Assembly (NCBI RefSeq): GCF_002929825.1
Contig: NZ_PJJN01000029.1
Location: 59,847 to 123,846 of the forward strand
Direction: 5' to 3'
DNA: 64,000 nt
Source of the DNA: Cryobacterium sp. Y29
Lineage (GTDB): Bacteria; Actinomycetota; Actinomycetes; Actinomycetales; Microbacteriaceae
The notes under the pieces were generated by a model, which saw only the letters and a program-made list of their open reading frames with translations, did not search any database and was not told where the DNA came from. A program made the position numbers and the translations under genes. Each line of letters starts with the position of its first letter. Positions within the stretch are counted from its first letter, which is position 1. This document shows positions 16,929 to 26,119 of the stretch, piece by piece.

Positions 16929-17216
16929 ATGGCTGACAAGTCGCTGAACAAGACCGAGCTCGTTGCCAAGGTTGCCGCTGACTCAGGACAGAGCCAGGCC
17001 GCCGTTGACGGCGTTCTGAACGCATTCTTCGCAACCCTGGCCGAGACCGTTGCCGCTGATGGCAAGGTCACCATCCCGGGATGGCTGGGAGTCGAGCGCA
17101 CCGCTACGGCCGCCCGCACCGGCCGCAACCCGCAGACCGGCGAAGAAATCGCCATCGCAGCCGGCCACCGCGTCAAGCTGACCGCCGGAAGCAAGCTCAA
17201 GGCTGCCGCCAAGTAG
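16929..17216 (+). CDS. HU family nucleoid DNA-binding protein
   Basis: The 95-residue basic protein compacts DNA as a dimer. It has the HU/IHF helices at residues 1-45 (LNKTELVAKVAADSG), the DNA-binding beta-arm near 53-80 (ARTGRNPQTGEEIAIAAGHRVKLTAG, a variant of GRNPKTGE) and a short AAK end. There is no long Lys-rich tail as in mycobacterial HupB. GAGGAGG lies seven bases before the ATG. Confidence 0.95.
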   Translation: MADKSLNKTELVAKVAADSGQSQAAVDGVLNAFFATLAETVAADGKVTIPGWLGVERTATAARTGRNPQTGEEIAIAAGHRVKLTAGSKLKAAAK

Positions 17217-17228
17217 CTTGTAGTGAGA

Positions 17229-17262
17229 AAAGGGGCGTCGACGCGAGTCGGTGCCCCTTTCT
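17229..17262 (+). terminator. terminator after the HU gene
   Basis: AAAGGGGC at 17229-17236 pairs with GCCCCTTT at 17253-17260 around a 16-base loop with partial internal pairing. It starts 12 bases after the HU stop. Confidence 0.75.
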
Positions 17263-17307
17263 GGTTTCCCGGGCACTTTACGCGACGAATGTTCAGGGCT
17301 GGGCGAA

Positions 17308-17319
17308 TAAGCTGGGCAG
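17308..17319 (+). promoter_or_regulatory. leaderless promoter of the CopD-CtaG gene
   Basis: TAAGCT at 17308-17313, six bases, then the GTG at 17320. No ribosome-binding site is seen. Confidence 0.5.
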
Positions 17320-19308
17320 GTGCCCCGTATAGTCCGCATTCTCGGACCGGCAGTCCTGCTGCTGGTCGCTGTATTGTCTACCCTTGTCGCGTTGGCCTAC
17401 GGTGGTGGCGCTTCAGCCCAGCTCCTCGCCGACCCGGGGCCGGTGGTGCGCTGGGGCCTCCCCCTGGCCAAGCTCGTGGTCAACATCGCGGCGGCAGGCA
17501 CTATCGGTGCACTGGTGCTCACGCTGTTCGCGCTGAGCCCCAGGGAACGTGAATACAGCACAGCCCTGGACTTCGCCGCAGCGTCGTCGGCATTGTTCGC
17601 CGTCGCATCCGCTGTCACGGGCTTTCTGACCTTTCTGCAGGTTACCAATGTGCCACTCGGCATCAGCGATAAGTTCAGCGCCACGGTCGGCCAATTCTTC
17701 AGCCAGATCGAAATAGGGCAGGCCTGGCTCGCGACGACATTGATCGCCGCCGGTGTCACCGTACTGTGCTTCGCCGTGCGTAATCAGACCGCACTGGTCT
17801 TTGTGACCGTGCTGGCCCTGACCGCGCTGCTGCCCATGGCTCAGCAAGGCCACTCGGCGGGCGCGTCGGGACACAACGCCGCGATCACGGCCCTCGGGCT
17901 GCACCTCGTCTTCGCAGCGATCTGGCTGGGTGGCCTGCTCACCATTGTCGTGCTGCGTACCCAGCTGGGAGGCGAACGCATCCGCCAGGTGATCGGGCGG
18001 TATTCCTCGCTCGCGCTGGTCTCGTTCATCGTGGTCGCCGCGTCGGGCTATGCCAGCGCTGAACTGCGCATCGGCAGCTGGGATAACCTGCTCAGTCCCT
18101 ACGGCCTGCTCGTGCTCGTGAAGGTCACCGCTCTCGTCGCACTCGGCGGGTTCGGCATTGCGCAACGCCGGTTCTTCATCAAACGGATGCAGCGGAGCGG
18201 GCCGGCGAACGGTCGCTGGTTCTGGTGGCTCGTCGTGACCGAGCTCGGCTTCATGGGCCTCGCGTCCGGTGTGGCCGCCGCGCTCGCCCGCACGGCGACG
18301 CCCGTCGCCCAGGTGGTCGCAACCGAGGTTCCCCAGTCAACCCCGGCGCAGATTCTCACCGGTGAACTCTTGCCGCCGGAACTCACTTTCTCGCGCTATT
18401 TCACCGAGTGGAACCTCGACCTCGCCTGGATTCTGTTCTGTGCATTCGGCATCTTTTTCTACCTCGCCGGCGTTTGGCGGTTGCACCGCCGCGGTGATGC
18501 GTGGCCGATCTACCGCAGCGTGCTCTGGATTCTGGGAATGCTCACCCTGTTCTACATCACCAACGGTGGAGTGAATGTGTACGAGAAGTACTTGTTCTCC
18601 ACCCACATGCTCGTGCACATGGTGCTGACCATGCTCGTGCCCTTGTTGCTTGTGCCGGGCGCCCCGGTAACCCTCGCCGCGCGTTCGATCGCCAAGCGGC
18701 AAGACGGCAGTCGGGGTGCGCGCGAGTGGATCCTCACCGCGGTGCACTCGCGCTTTGCCGGCATCGTCGCCAACCCGATTGTCGCGGCCGTGCTGTTCGG
18801 TGTCTCACTGTGGGTGTTCTACTACACCTCGATCTTCAGTTGGGCCACCACCGACCACATCGGCCACCTGTGGATGATCGTGCACTTTCTCATTACCGGC
18901 TACCTGTTCGTGCAGTCCCTGATCGGCATCGACCCGGTACCGTACCGCCTGCCGCACGCCTTCCGACTGCTGTTGCTGTTGGTGACGATGGCCTTCCACG
19001 CGTTTTTCGGCCTCGCCCTGATGAGCGGCACGGGGCTGCTCCTGGCCGACTGGTACGGAGCGATGGGCCGCACCTGGGGAGTGTCCGCCATTGCCGACCA
19101 GCAGCTGGGTGGCGGCGTCGCTTGGGGAATCGGCGAACTGCCGACCTTTGTGCTGGCCGTTGTCGTCGCGATTATGTGGAGCCGCGACGACACAAAAGTG
19201 TCGAAACGGCTGGATCGCACGGCGGACCGTACCGAGGACGCTGAACTCATCGAGTACAACGCGAACCTGGCCCGTATCGCCGTGCGCGACGCGCGGACCC
19301 CCAGCTAG
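17320..19308 (+). CDS. CopD-CtaG fusion membrane protein (copper / cytochrome oxidase assembly)
   Basis: The 662-residue protein joins two families. Residues 1-330 form a CopD-type copper-resistance region with about eight helices (IWLGGLLTIVVL near 204 and YASAELRIGSWDNLLSPYGLLVLVKV near 245). Residues 355-630 form a caa3-type CtaG region, with EWNLDLAW near 364, FSTHMLVHMVLTMLVPLLLV near 427, and further His-bearing helices such as HIGHLWMIVHF. It is probably involved in delivering copper to cytochrome c oxidase at the membrane. The fused form is usual in actinobacteria. Direct evidence for metal specificity is lacking. Confidence 0.88.
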   Translation: MPRIVRILGPAVLLLVAVLSTLVALAYGGGASAQLLADPGPVVRWGLPLAKLVVNIAAAGTIGALVLTLFALSPREREYSTALDFAAASSALFAVASAVTGFLTFLQVTNVPLGISDKFSATVGQFFSQIEIGQAWLATTLIAAGVTVLCFAVRNQTALVFVTVLALTALLPMAQQGHSAGASGHNAAITALGLHLVFAAIWLGGLLTIVVLRTQLGGERIRQVIGRYSSLALVSFIVVAASGYASAELRIGSWDNLLSPYGLLVLVKVTALVALGGFGIAQRRFFIKRMQRSGPANGRWFWWLVVTELGFMGLASGVAAALARTATPVAQVVATEVPQSTPAQILTGELLPPELTFSRYFTEWNLDLAWILFCAFGIFFYLAGVWRLHRRGDAWPIYRSVLWILGMLTLFYITNGGVNVYEKYLFSTHMLVHMVLTMLVPLLLVPGAPVTLAARSIAKRQDGSRGAREWILTAVHSRFAGIVANPIVAAVLFGVSLWVFYYTSIFSWATTDHIGHLWMIVHFLITGYLFVQSLIGIDPVPYRLPHAFRLLLLLVTMAFHAFFGLALMSGTGLLLADWYGAMGRTWGVSAIADQQLGGGVAWGIGELPTFVLAVVVAIMWSRDDTKVSKRLDRTADRTEDAELIEYNANLARIAVRDARTPS

Positions 19309-19314
19309 CCGTGC

Positions 19315-20397
19315 CTAGTGCAGTTGGATGGCGAGGGCACCGCTCGGCTGCACGACTGCACTGAGCCCCATCGTGAACGGGACGTCTTCGTCGCGGGTAC
19401 TGATGTCGCCGTCGAACAGTGACTGCACCTTCACCACGATATGGGCCTGTCCGGGGGTAGCGACCATCTCAAACGCCAGTTCGCCCGCGGTGAGCGCGAC
19501 AGTGGGGTACGCGGTGATCGACCAGGCCGGAGTGCTCTCGATGCGGTCGTCGATCTGGATACCCCAGGGGCAGCTGGTCGGTTGAAGCACCGTTTGGGTG
19601 GCGCACGCGTCGAGGAACTTGTTCAGCTCCGACTGCACCTGGTCCACCATGGCCTGGTTCGGTAAGGCGTTGACCTCCACGGCGGTGGGACCGTCTTTCG
19701 TCACACGCACGGTGTTCTTCTGAGCGGTCAGCATGGCCGACTCGTGTTCGAACGTGTAACGGTTCGGGGCGAACGCAAGATACGCGGCGGACGTGGAAAA
19801 CGTTGCGGGGGCATCCGCTGCACTGTGGGCGCGCGTGTCCAGGGTGAGGCCGTTGACCGTGAACGATCGTTCGTGCATCACCGAGACCTGCAGTACGGCA
19901 AGGGGGCTGGTGCTGAACGTCCAGGCGTTGAAAGCGCCGGCGAACGAGCCCGCCCGCTCGACAGTGAACGCCATGCGCGACGCGATGCCGTTCAGATCGA
20001 AATCGAACACCACGGTCTGGGCGGTTCCATCGTCGGTGGCGGGCGTAGCGGTCGCGCTCGCGAGGTCGATATTGTCGAGGCCGCTCAGAACAGATGCCCG
20101 CAGCAGGGTCTCGGGCAGACTTTTCACGACCTCGTCGGTGAGACCCCAGGCAGCCAGGTCGGTTGTGCTGGGCATGACGCCACCGAGAGCGAGGGCGCCG
20201 ACGGTGTCGCCCCGGGCCAGGGCGTCGAGGTATTGCCCGACAAAGCCGCCGGCGCTGTAGACCGTGCGATTGAGAGCATTGATGGTGCCCGCGAGGCCGG
20301 CCGCGAGCAGTCCGGCGACCACCACGATGACGAGAACGGCCCGGAGCAAACTGCCGCGGCGCCCGCTCGCCCGATGCTGTTCGGCCGGAATGGTCAC
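19315..20397 (-). CDS. membrane-anchored extracytoplasmic protein of unknown function
   Basis: The 360-residue product has a basic N-terminus, one hydrophobic anchor at about residues 18-42, and a long beta-rich, Thr/Ala-rich extracytoplasmic region. Two cysteines lie near residues 261-270 (DACATQ...TSCPWG) and may form a disulfide. A GTG start is supported by a TACAAT box six bases upstream. I do not recognise a family. It is convergent with the CopD-CtaG gene (six bases apart). Confidence 0.65.
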   Translation of the reverse strand: MTIPAEQHRASGRRGSLLRAVLVIVVVAGLLAAGLAGTINALNRTVYSAGGFVGQYLDALARGDTVGALALGGVMPSTTDLAAWGLTDEVVKSLPETLLRASVLSGLDNIDLASATATPATDDGTAQTVVFDFDLNGIASRMAFTVERAGSFAGAFNAWTFSTSPLAVLQVSVMHERSFTVNGLTLDTRAHSAADAPATFSTSAAYLAFAPNRYTFEHESAMLTAQKNTVRVTKDGPTAVEVNALPNQAMVDQVQSELNKFLDACATQTVLQPTSCPWGIQIDDRIESTPAWSITAYPTVALTAGELAFEMVATPGQAHIVVKVQSLFDGDISTRDEDVPFTMGLSAVVQPSGALAIQLH

Positions 20398-20409
20398 TCC
20401 AATATTGTA
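20398..20409 (-). promoter_or_regulatory. leaderless promoter of the anchored-protein gene
   Basis: On the minus strand TACAAT (20409-20404) is followed by six bases and the GTG at 20397. Confidence 0.5.
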
Positions 20410-20534
20410 TGGGGAGGTGAGCTGGCAGCGCGGCCAAAGCTCCGTTCGTGCCCTGTGCGCTGCTGGAGGCTACAGTGGAATGTTGCCTGTAACGATTACC
20501 CCGTGCAGCGTTCGCCTGCCAGAGAAAGTGTGCC

Positions 20535-21887
20535 GTGTCCGAGATTCCGCTCAGTCGTGAACAGGCGCTGGTCTTCGCGGCAATCGAAGGCACCAAGCAG
20601 AACGTGTTCGTCACCGGCCGGGCCGGAACCGGTAAGTCCACCCTGCTGAACCACCTCTCATGGAACACGAGCAAGCAGATCGTGATTGCCGCGCCCACCG
20701 GTGTCGCGGCGCTGAACGTGGGCGGTCAGACCATCCACTCGCTCTTTCGGCTGCCGATCGGTGTGATTGCCGACAGCCCGATCGATCAGAACGACCAGGT
20801 GCGCAAGCTTCTCAACACCATCGACACCCTCGTCATCGACGAGGTCTCGATGGTCAATGCCGACCTCATGGACGCGATCGACCGCAGCTTGCGCCAGGCC
20901 AGGCAACGCCCGTTCGACGTATTCGGCGGAGTGCAGATCGTGCTGTTCGGTGACCCGTACCAGCTGGCCCCGGTGCCGGGCGGACCGGATGAGCGTGCCT
21001 ATTTTGCCGACCACTACCGCTCGATGTGGTTCTTCGACGCGAAGGTGTGGCGTGATGCAGAGTTGCGCATCTTCGAGCTCACCGAAATTCACCGGCAGCG
21101 TGACAACGATTTCAAGCTCATGCTCAATGCCGTTCGGCACGGCCAGGTCACTCCCGAGATCGGTGGAGCTCTCAACGGTGCGGGGGCGCGAACGCCGCCG
21201 AGCGAGGGCGTGATCACCCTCGCGACCCGCAATGACGCTGTGAACCGCATCAACGCATCCGCTTTGAAGAAGCTGTCGGGTAAATCGCTCACCGCGAAGG
21301 CCGACATCACCGGGGATTTCGGCGGCAAGCAGTTTCCGGCCGACGAGGTGCTTGAACTCAAGGTGGGCGCGCAGGTGATGTTCCTGCGCAACGATTCTCC
21401 GCTTGACGGGGGGCCGCGTTGGGTGAACGGCAGCATTGGAACGGTGACGAAGGTCACCTCGACCGTGTTCGTGGACATCGACGGCGACGTGTTCGAGGTC
21501 GAGCCGACGGTGTGGGAAAAGTACAAGTACACCTACAACGCTGCGACCAAGAAACTGAGTCGGGATGTCGTGGCGGAATTCACGCAGTTTCCGCTGCGGT
21601 TGGCCTGGGCGGTCACCATCCACAAATCGCAGGGTGCCACTTACGCGCGGGCCATTGTCGATCTTGGTGCGCGGGTATTCAGTCCCGGCCAGACTTATGT
21701 AGCCCTGAGCCGGCTGACCAGTCTGGACGGGCTCTACCTCACCCGCCCGCTGCGGCCGAGCGATATCATCGTCGATGAGAATGTCAAGCGTTTCATGAGC
21801 ATCGAGGTTGTGCCGCCGGTAGCTGACCTGGCGGGGCTGGATGCGTCGGGCCGTGATTCTTCAGGGTCGGGACACGGCGAACCCTGA
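20535..21887 (+). CDS. Pif1-like superfamily 1 DNA helicase
   Basis: The 450-residue protein has Walker A GRAGTGKST near residues 28-36, APTGVAALNVGGQTIHSLFRLP (motif Ia region typical of Pif1/RecD-like helicases) near 53-74, Walker B VIDEVSMV near 98-105, FGDPYQLAPV (motif III) near 137-146, and a C-terminal WAVTIHKSQGATY (motif V) near 357-369. It lacks an added nuclease or RNase HI domain. A GTG start is used. Role is probably replication or recombination at difficult structures; no partner lies nearby. Confidence 0.88.
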   Translation: MSEIPLSREQALVFAAIEGTKQNVFVTGRAGTGKSTLLNHLSWNTSKQIVIAAPTGVAALNVGGQTIHSLFRLPIGVIADSPIDQNDQVRKLLNTIDTLVIDEVSMVNADLMDAIDRSLRQARQRPFDVFGGVQIVLFGDPYQLAPVPGGPDERAYFADHYRSMWFFDAKVWRDAELRIFELTEIHRQRDNDFKLMLNAVRHGQVTPEIGGALNGAGARTPPSEGVITLATRNDAVNRINASALKKLSGKSLTAKADITGDFGGKQFPADEVLELKVGAQVMFLRNDSPLDGGPRWVNGSIGTVTKVTSTVFVDIDGDVFEVEPTVWEKYKYTYNAATKKLSRDVVAEFTQFPLRLAWAVTIHKSQGATYARAIVDLGARVFSPGQTYVALSRLTSLDGLYLTRPLRPSDIIVDENVKRFMSIEVVPPVADLAGLDASGRDSSGSGHGEP

Positions 21888-21965
21888 AACGAGCTATCCG
21901 TTTGCTGTTCAGGCCGGCGGAGCTCGTTTCACGCTCTGCGAAGGGCGTCAGTGCCATCCGTATGA

Positions 21966-22535
21966 TCAGTGCGATCCGTGGTCGACCGATTCCGGCATGA
22001 TGACCGCGGTCACTCCGTGCGACCCGTGGGGCGCGGCGTGGGAGCCGACCTCGGTGGCAGCGAGGGCCGGGGTAGCGAGCGCCGAAAGCAGAAAGCCGCC
22101 TCCGACGACGCCGGTGAGGAAACGCCACCCGCGTGGCGCGGCGTTTCCGTGCAGAGCGGCGCCGACGGGGGTAGGGATGCCCGGTGCGTGCCGCTGTGCG
22201 ATGGCCACCGAAGCGGCCAAGAATATGTTGAACAGTGACGCTACGGCCATCGGGTAAAGCGGAAGACCGGTCTGGGCGCTCGTGACACCGAGACCACTGC
22301 CGAGGGCAGCGGTTGCTCCCCAGACGAAAACCGGTATGAGGGCTGCTCCCACGATGATGCGGGGAACAATTATGCGGTCCCGAGCAAGGGTAGCGATTCC
22401 CCAGCCGAGTTCAGCAATGCCGAACCCGACCAGAAGAACCGACAGGGGAAACGGAGCGGTTACGCCCACAGCCAAGTGGATCAGAGCGGCGCCAAGAGCG
22501 GCGAAACCGATCCAGATACGAGTGACCGGGGACAT
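21966..22535 (-). CDS. four- to five-helix membrane protein with His-rich tail
   Basis: The 189-residue product has hydrophobic segments at about residues 8-28, 32-50, 58-78, 92-112 and 138-160. The tail (EVGSHAAPHGSHG...VDHGSH) is His-rich and could bind a metal. AAGGAG lies before the ATG. Family not recognised. It is followed on the same strand after a small DUF4383 gene and may be co-expressed with it. Confidence 0.65.
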   Translation of the reverse strand: MSPVTRIWIGFAALGAALIHLAVGVTAPFPLSVLLVGFGIAELGWGIATLARDRIIVPRIIVGAALIPVFVWGATAALGSGLGVTSAQTGLPLYPMAVASLFNIFLAASVAIAQRHAPGIPTPVGAALHGNAAPRGWRFLTGVVGGGFLLSALATPALAATEVGSHAAPHGSHGVTAVIMPESVDHGSH

Positions 22536-22591
22536 GATTCTCCTTGGGTGAATCTGCTGCGAAGGGATGGAGTGATGCTGGATGCTGGTCG

Positions 22592-23002
22592 TTACGCCGT
22601 GGCGTGGCTGCGGACCATCTTGTCGGCGGTGAGGCCAACCCCGAGGAGAACGATCGCGCTGGCCAGGTGGAGAAAGTGGTCAGCGGTGTTGAGCGCCAGA
22701 ATGTTTAGCGAGGTGCTCGCGATGAAGAATCCAACGATGCCAAGGAGCAAATACACGGCGCCGATGGTGCTGTTGGTTGCCTTGGCGGCCGTGACGTTAG
22801 AAAGGCCGGCAATGAGCAGTGCCGCACCGATCAGAAGGTGCGCAACGTTGTGCAAAGGATTGACCTCGAAGATTCCGAGAAGCAACTCGCCTTGAGTGGC
22901 GATGAAGCCGACTCCGCCGGTAACGGCGAAGCCGAGTAATCCAACGAGAACGTAGACCGCGCCGAAGACGGTGGCGATCAGACGATTAGGTGAAGTGCGC
23001 AT
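22592..23002 (-). CDS. DUF4383 family membrane protein
   Basis: The 136-residue product has four hydrophobic helices and the pattern of DUF4383: NRLIATVFGAVYVLVGLLGF at the start, NPLHNVAHLLIGAALL near 47-62, GAVYLLLGIVGF in the third helix and ADHFLHLASAIVLL in the fourth. AGGAGG lies nine bases before the ATG. Function is unknown. Confidence 0.82.
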   Translation of the reverse strand: MRTSPNRLIATVFGAVYVLVGLLGFAVTGGVGFIATQGELLLGIFEVNPLHNVAHLLIGAALLIAGLSNVTAAKATNSTIGAVYLLLGIVGFFIASTSLNILALNTADHFLHLASAIVLLGVGLTADKMVRSHATA

Positions 23003-23356
23003 TTCAGGTGCCTCCTGTTTGTTGCACGGCTAACCCGTGCTTGCTGTGAGTTCGGAGCTCCATCAACTTCGGATTGGTGCCAATTGTGCCCCTAATCTCC
23101 CCTTTTGGGTGTCGGTTCATCAACTGATCGCAAAACGCCACAGGCGTGGCACCCAGATCGGGTGCCACGCTTGTGGAAACGGTTAGAAAGCTCTGGCAGT
23201 TGTATTACGACTCGACCCTGCGGAACGAGCACATCACCGTTCGAGTGAACTTCCCCGTGTGTGCTCATCGTCAATGCTGCAGGGGTATCGATTCAAACGG
23301 ATTCACCGAACGGATGCCCTCGGCGTTCGAGAAGAAAAAAACCTGCGTAATACGAT
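23003..23356. other. intergenic region upstream of the DUF4383 gene
   Basis: No gene is supported in this 354-base gap. It holds the DUF4383 ribosome-binding site near its left end and the hairpin at 23138-23176. Confidence 0.5.
23131..23176 (-). terminator. strong hairpin, probable terminator of the 91-residue protein gene
   Basis: CCACAGGCGTGGCACCC at 23138-23154 pairs with 23160-23176 with one mismatch in 17, around a five-base loop. On the minus strand it is followed by CGTTTTG, a short U-run. Confidence 0.65.
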
Positions 23357-23632
23357 TCAATCCAGCCAGTAGTCATCATCGATGTACGAGTGGCCCAGGG
23401 GGGGAGTTGTCTCAATGGGGTCGGGAAGATCGTCGGCACAAATGGCTTCCAGCTTCACGATCGAATGTGCCGTGATCAGAAGGGAGGTCTGCGAACGCAG
23501 GGAACTGAATATGTCGACGAAGCCGCCGCCGCTGTGGACTGCTGCCGTCATCGCTGCTTTGAGAGCCGAAACGTTGTAATCGCCGGAAAGGTAGAACCAG
23601 TCGTCGTTGATCGTCAGGCGGTAGCTCTGCAT
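23357..23632 (-). CDS. small acidic hypothetical protein
   Basis: The 91-residue product starts MQSYRLTINDDWFYLSGDYN and ends with an acidic, aromatic tail (YIDDDYWLD). No signal peptide or membrane segment is present. The central IFSSLRSQTSLLITAHSIVKLEAI suggests a mixed alpha/beta fold. No good ribosome-binding site is visible. The protein-like composition and the downstream terminator favour a real gene; family unknown. Confidence 0.55.
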   Translation of the reverse strand: MQSYRLTINDDWFYLSGDYNVSALKAAMTAAVHSGGGFVDIFSSLRSQTSLLITAHSIVKLEAICADDLPDPIETTPPLGHSYIDDDYWLD

Positions 23633-23916
23633 TACATGGTCCGTTTCGTTAGTGCAGGGTGATGGCCGCGCTTGAGGCAGCTTGTCGGCGGCTCAATATC
23701 GGCCGGTCGCTAGAACCCGGCTGACCCCAAGAAGCACGCCGCACCGCGAGTGCGTTTTTCAATATACGGGAAATAATTCAAAGAACAAACTACTCACTCG
23801 TGAAGAAACTCCGAAATTGAACTACCCGCTACACTGGCAGAACAGATCGGCTGGGACGGGCCGTTTTGCGGGCCTGCAGCGCGGGCGAAACAGACAGACC
23901 AGAGGTCGGAGAACGT

Positions 23917-24390
23917 ATGAAACTCGATACCTTGAGAGGCACCGGGGATGGTCTCTCAGCATCCGCTCTTGCGTTTCTTCGGGGAATGGATCGCAACCGC
24001 AATCGGGTGGCGGCGGAAACCAACTTGACGGGGAGTGAGCTGCGAGCACTGGCGCGTGTCGCTGAAGCCGGAAGCATTACTCCTAAGCTGCTCGCGGAAT
24101 CGATGGAAATTACGACGGGTGCCGTGACCGCGATTTCAAATCGCCTGGTGGCATTGGAGCTGGTCACTCGGGTGGCCCACCCGCACGATCGACGCAGCCT
24201 GCTCTTGGTATTGACCCCCGCCGCGGAACAGATCACCCAGAAGCTCTACAGCGACTTCTCGGCATTGATCGCTCGTGCCGCGCGGGACGTCAGCCCGGAT
24301 GACCAGGTGCGTCTGGGAGAGCTCCTGACCTCGATGGCTCTCGTGGTGGATGCGGATGCGGATCTGATCCAGGCCGGGCCAACCAGGTAG
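23917..24390 (+). CDS. MarR family transcriptional regulator
   Basis: The 157-residue winged-helix regulator has NLTGSELRALARVAEAGSITPKLLAESMEITTGAVTAISNRLVALELVTRVAHPHDRRS (residues 37-95), containing the recognition helix and the basic beta-wing with the conserved DRRS. The ATG at 23917 is chosen because TCGGAGA lies just upstream; in-frame sequence before it is poor. Ligand and targets are unknown. Confidence 0.85.
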   Translation: MKLDTLRGTGDGLSASALAFLRGMDRNRNRVAAETNLTGSELRALARVAEAGSITPKLLAESMEITTGAVTAISNRLVALELVTRVAHPHDRRSLLLVLTPAAEQITQKLYSDFSALIARAARDVSPDDQVRLGELLTSMALVVDADADLIQAGPTR

Positions 24391-24394
24391 CAAC

Positions 24395-25258
24395 CTACGG
24401 GTGGAGTGTTCCGGCTCCCGCCAGGAGTGCGCGGTAGCCCTCGCGGTAGGTGGGGTAGGTGAAGGTGAAGTCGGTATCTCGCAGCAAGCGGTTGCTAAGG
24501 AGCTTGTCCCCGCCACGCTGACTTTCCCGGGTGGAGGCTGGCGCTGCTGACGGGTCCAGAGCTAATTCGGGCAGGTCGAGCTCGGCGGCTAGAAAGACCA
24601 GCACCTCGTTGCTTGGGACCGGGGCGTTGTCGACACCAAGATACAGGGGCGCCGGCTGTTCCGGGCGCAGCAACAGGTGCACGATCGCGGCTGCTGCGTC
24701 GTCCCGGTGGATGCGGTTAGTGTGGCGTGACTCGGCGGAGAGAGCGGCACCAGCTCGTACCTGCGTGATCAGTCGTTCCCGACCGGGGCCGTAGATGCCG
24801 GCCAGGCGCAACACGGTGGCTCTGGGGATGCGGGCGTGCAACATTTGCTCGGCGTCGAACACGATGGAATCGGTACCTGGTTTTGGGTTCGCGGGGGTCT
24901 GCTCGTCGACTCGGCTGCCGTCGTTGATGTCGTAGACGGCCGTTGATGAGACGAGCAGCACGCGGCGGGGCGTGACGCGGGCGTCATCGAGCGCATCGAG
25001 TAGGTTGCGCAGGCCGTCCAGGTACGCGGCTCGGTAGGCATCGACCGTTGGGCTTCCAGCGGAGATCGCCATAACGACGAACTCGGTATCGAACGGAATG
25101 ACGGGCTTCTCACGGCTCAGATCGATCGACTGACCGGCGATTTCCTTAGGGAGCACGCTCGCGTCGCGGCGCAGCCCGACCACAGCGTGCCCCAAGTCGG
25201 CGAAGCGCAAGCCGACCTCGGTGCCGAGGTCACCGCATCCGGCAATCAATATCGTCAT
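24395..25258 (-). CDS. NAD(P)-binding epimerase/reductase of the extended SDR superfamily (YeeZ-like)
   Basis: The 287-residue protein starts with a Rossmann motif, ILIAGCGDLGTEVGLRF, which has the GxGxxG spacing. LVSSTAVYDINDG near residue 103 and RLAGIYGPGRERL near 151 match NAD-dependent epimerase/dehydratase proteins such as YeeZ. AAGGAG precedes the ATG. The classical YxxxK is not clear, so catalysis is uncertain. Substrate unknown. Confidence 0.78.
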   Translation of the reverse strand: MTILIAGCGDLGTEVGLRFADLGHAVVGLRRDASVLPKEIAGQSIDLSREKPVIPFDTEFVVMAISAGSPTVDAYRAAYLDGLRNLLDALDDARVTPRRVLLVSSTAVYDINDGSRVDEQTPANPKPGTDSIVFDAEQMLHARIPRATVLRLAGIYGPGRERLITQVRAGAALSAESRHTNRIHRDDAAAAIVHLLLRPEQPAPLYLGVDNAPVPSNEVLVFLAAELDLPELALDPSAAPASTRESQRGGDKLLSNRLLRDTDFTFTYPTYREGYRALLAGAGTLHP

Positions 25259-25332
25259 CTGTCTCCTTGCTTATTTCCACGGTATCGGGCGCACGTGACA
25301 TGAGAACTGACAACCGACACCGGATAAAACTC

Positions 25333-25406
25333 TGGAGCGGATGACGGGAATCGAACCCGCGCTATCAGCTTGGGAAGCTGAAGTTCTACCATTGAACTAC
25401 ATCCGC
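25333..25406 (-). tRNA. tRNA-Gly (anticodon CCC)
   Basis: The minus strand gives a full cloverleaf. The acceptor pairs GCGGATG with CATCCGC; the anticodon arm is TCAGC-TTCCCAA-GCTGA with CCC at positions 34-36; the T arm has GGTTCGATTCC. The discriminator T is followed by encoded CCA (25335-25333). It reads GGG codons. Confidence 0.95.
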
Positions 25407-25464
25407 GTGCCCGCTGTGAGTGAACAACAACCGGAACGCTGCCAGCATATCAACCCCGCGCGGC

Positions 25465-25476
25465 TAGGCTGGCACC
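25465..25476 (+). promoter_or_regulatory. leaderless promoter of dcd
   Basis: TAGGCT at 25465-25470, six bases, then GTG at 25477. No ribosome-binding site. Confidence 0.5.
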
Positions 25477-26058
25477 GTGCTGCTCTCCGATCGTGATATC
25501 AAAGCTGAACTGAACGCTGGACGAATCGGTTTGGAGCCGCTCGACCCCGAGATGATCCAGCCGTCAAGCATTGATGTGCGTCTCGACCGCCTGTTTCGGC
25601 TGTTCGACAACCACAAGTACGCCTACATCGATCCGGCCGAGGACCAGCCCGAGCTGACCCACTTGATCGAGACCAAGCCCGACGAGCCGTTCATCCTGCA
25701 CCCGGGTGAGTTCGTGCTCGGCGCCACCTACGAGCAGGTCACCCTGCCAGACAACGTGGCTGCCAGGCTCGAAGGTAAGAGCTCCCTCGGTCGCCTCGGC
25801 CTGCTCACCCACTCGACGGCCGGGTTCATCGACCCGGGCTTCTCCGGCCACGTCACGCTCGAGCTCAGCAACGTCGCGACGCTGCCGATCAAACTCTGGC
25901 CCGGAATGAAGATCGGCCAGCTGTGTTTCTTCCAACTCAGCTCTCCGGCTGAAAAACCCTACGGCTCCAGTGAATACGGCTCCCGGTACCAGGGCCAGCG
26001 CGGCCCGACTGCCTCGCGCTCGTTTCAAAACTTTCACCGCACCGCCACCGGGCGCTGA
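25477..26058 (+). CDS. dcd: dCTP deaminase (possibly bifunctional with dUTPase)
   Basis: The enzyme deaminates dCTP for thymidylate synthesis. The 193-residue product has the trimeric dUTPase-like core: [10 protein letters not shown] near residues 28-37, [37 protein letters not shown] near 96-132 with the catalytic Glu region, and [17 protein letters not shown] at the C-terminus closing the active site. Actinobacterial versions often also hydrolyse dUTP to dUMP; this cannot be decided by eye. A GTG start follows a leaderless-type promoter. Confidence 0.95.
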   Translation: MLLSDRDIKAELNAGRIGLEPLDPEMIQPSSIDVRLDRLFRLFDNHKYAYIDPAEDQPELTHLIETKPDEPFILHPGEFVLGATYEQVTLPDNVAARLEGKSSLGRLGLLTHSTAGFIDPGFSGHVTLELSNVATLPIKLWPGMKIGQLCFFQLSSPAEKPYGSSEYGSRYQGQRGPTASRSFQNFHRTATGR

Positions 26059-26107
26059 AAGAACCGGTCGGACGCCGGCGGTAATCCGAACGTAACCTCG
26101 CGTCGGG

Positions 26108-26119
26108 TAAAATTTGGGC
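26108..26119 (+). promoter_or_regulatory. leaderless promoter
   Basis: TAAAAT at 26108-26113, six bases, then ATG at 26120. No ribosome-binding site. Confidence 0.55.

Noticed and set aside
23146-23475. 109-codon plus-strand frame over the hairpin region
   Set aside because: It crosses the 23138-23176 hairpin and overlaps the more protein-like minus-strand gene.
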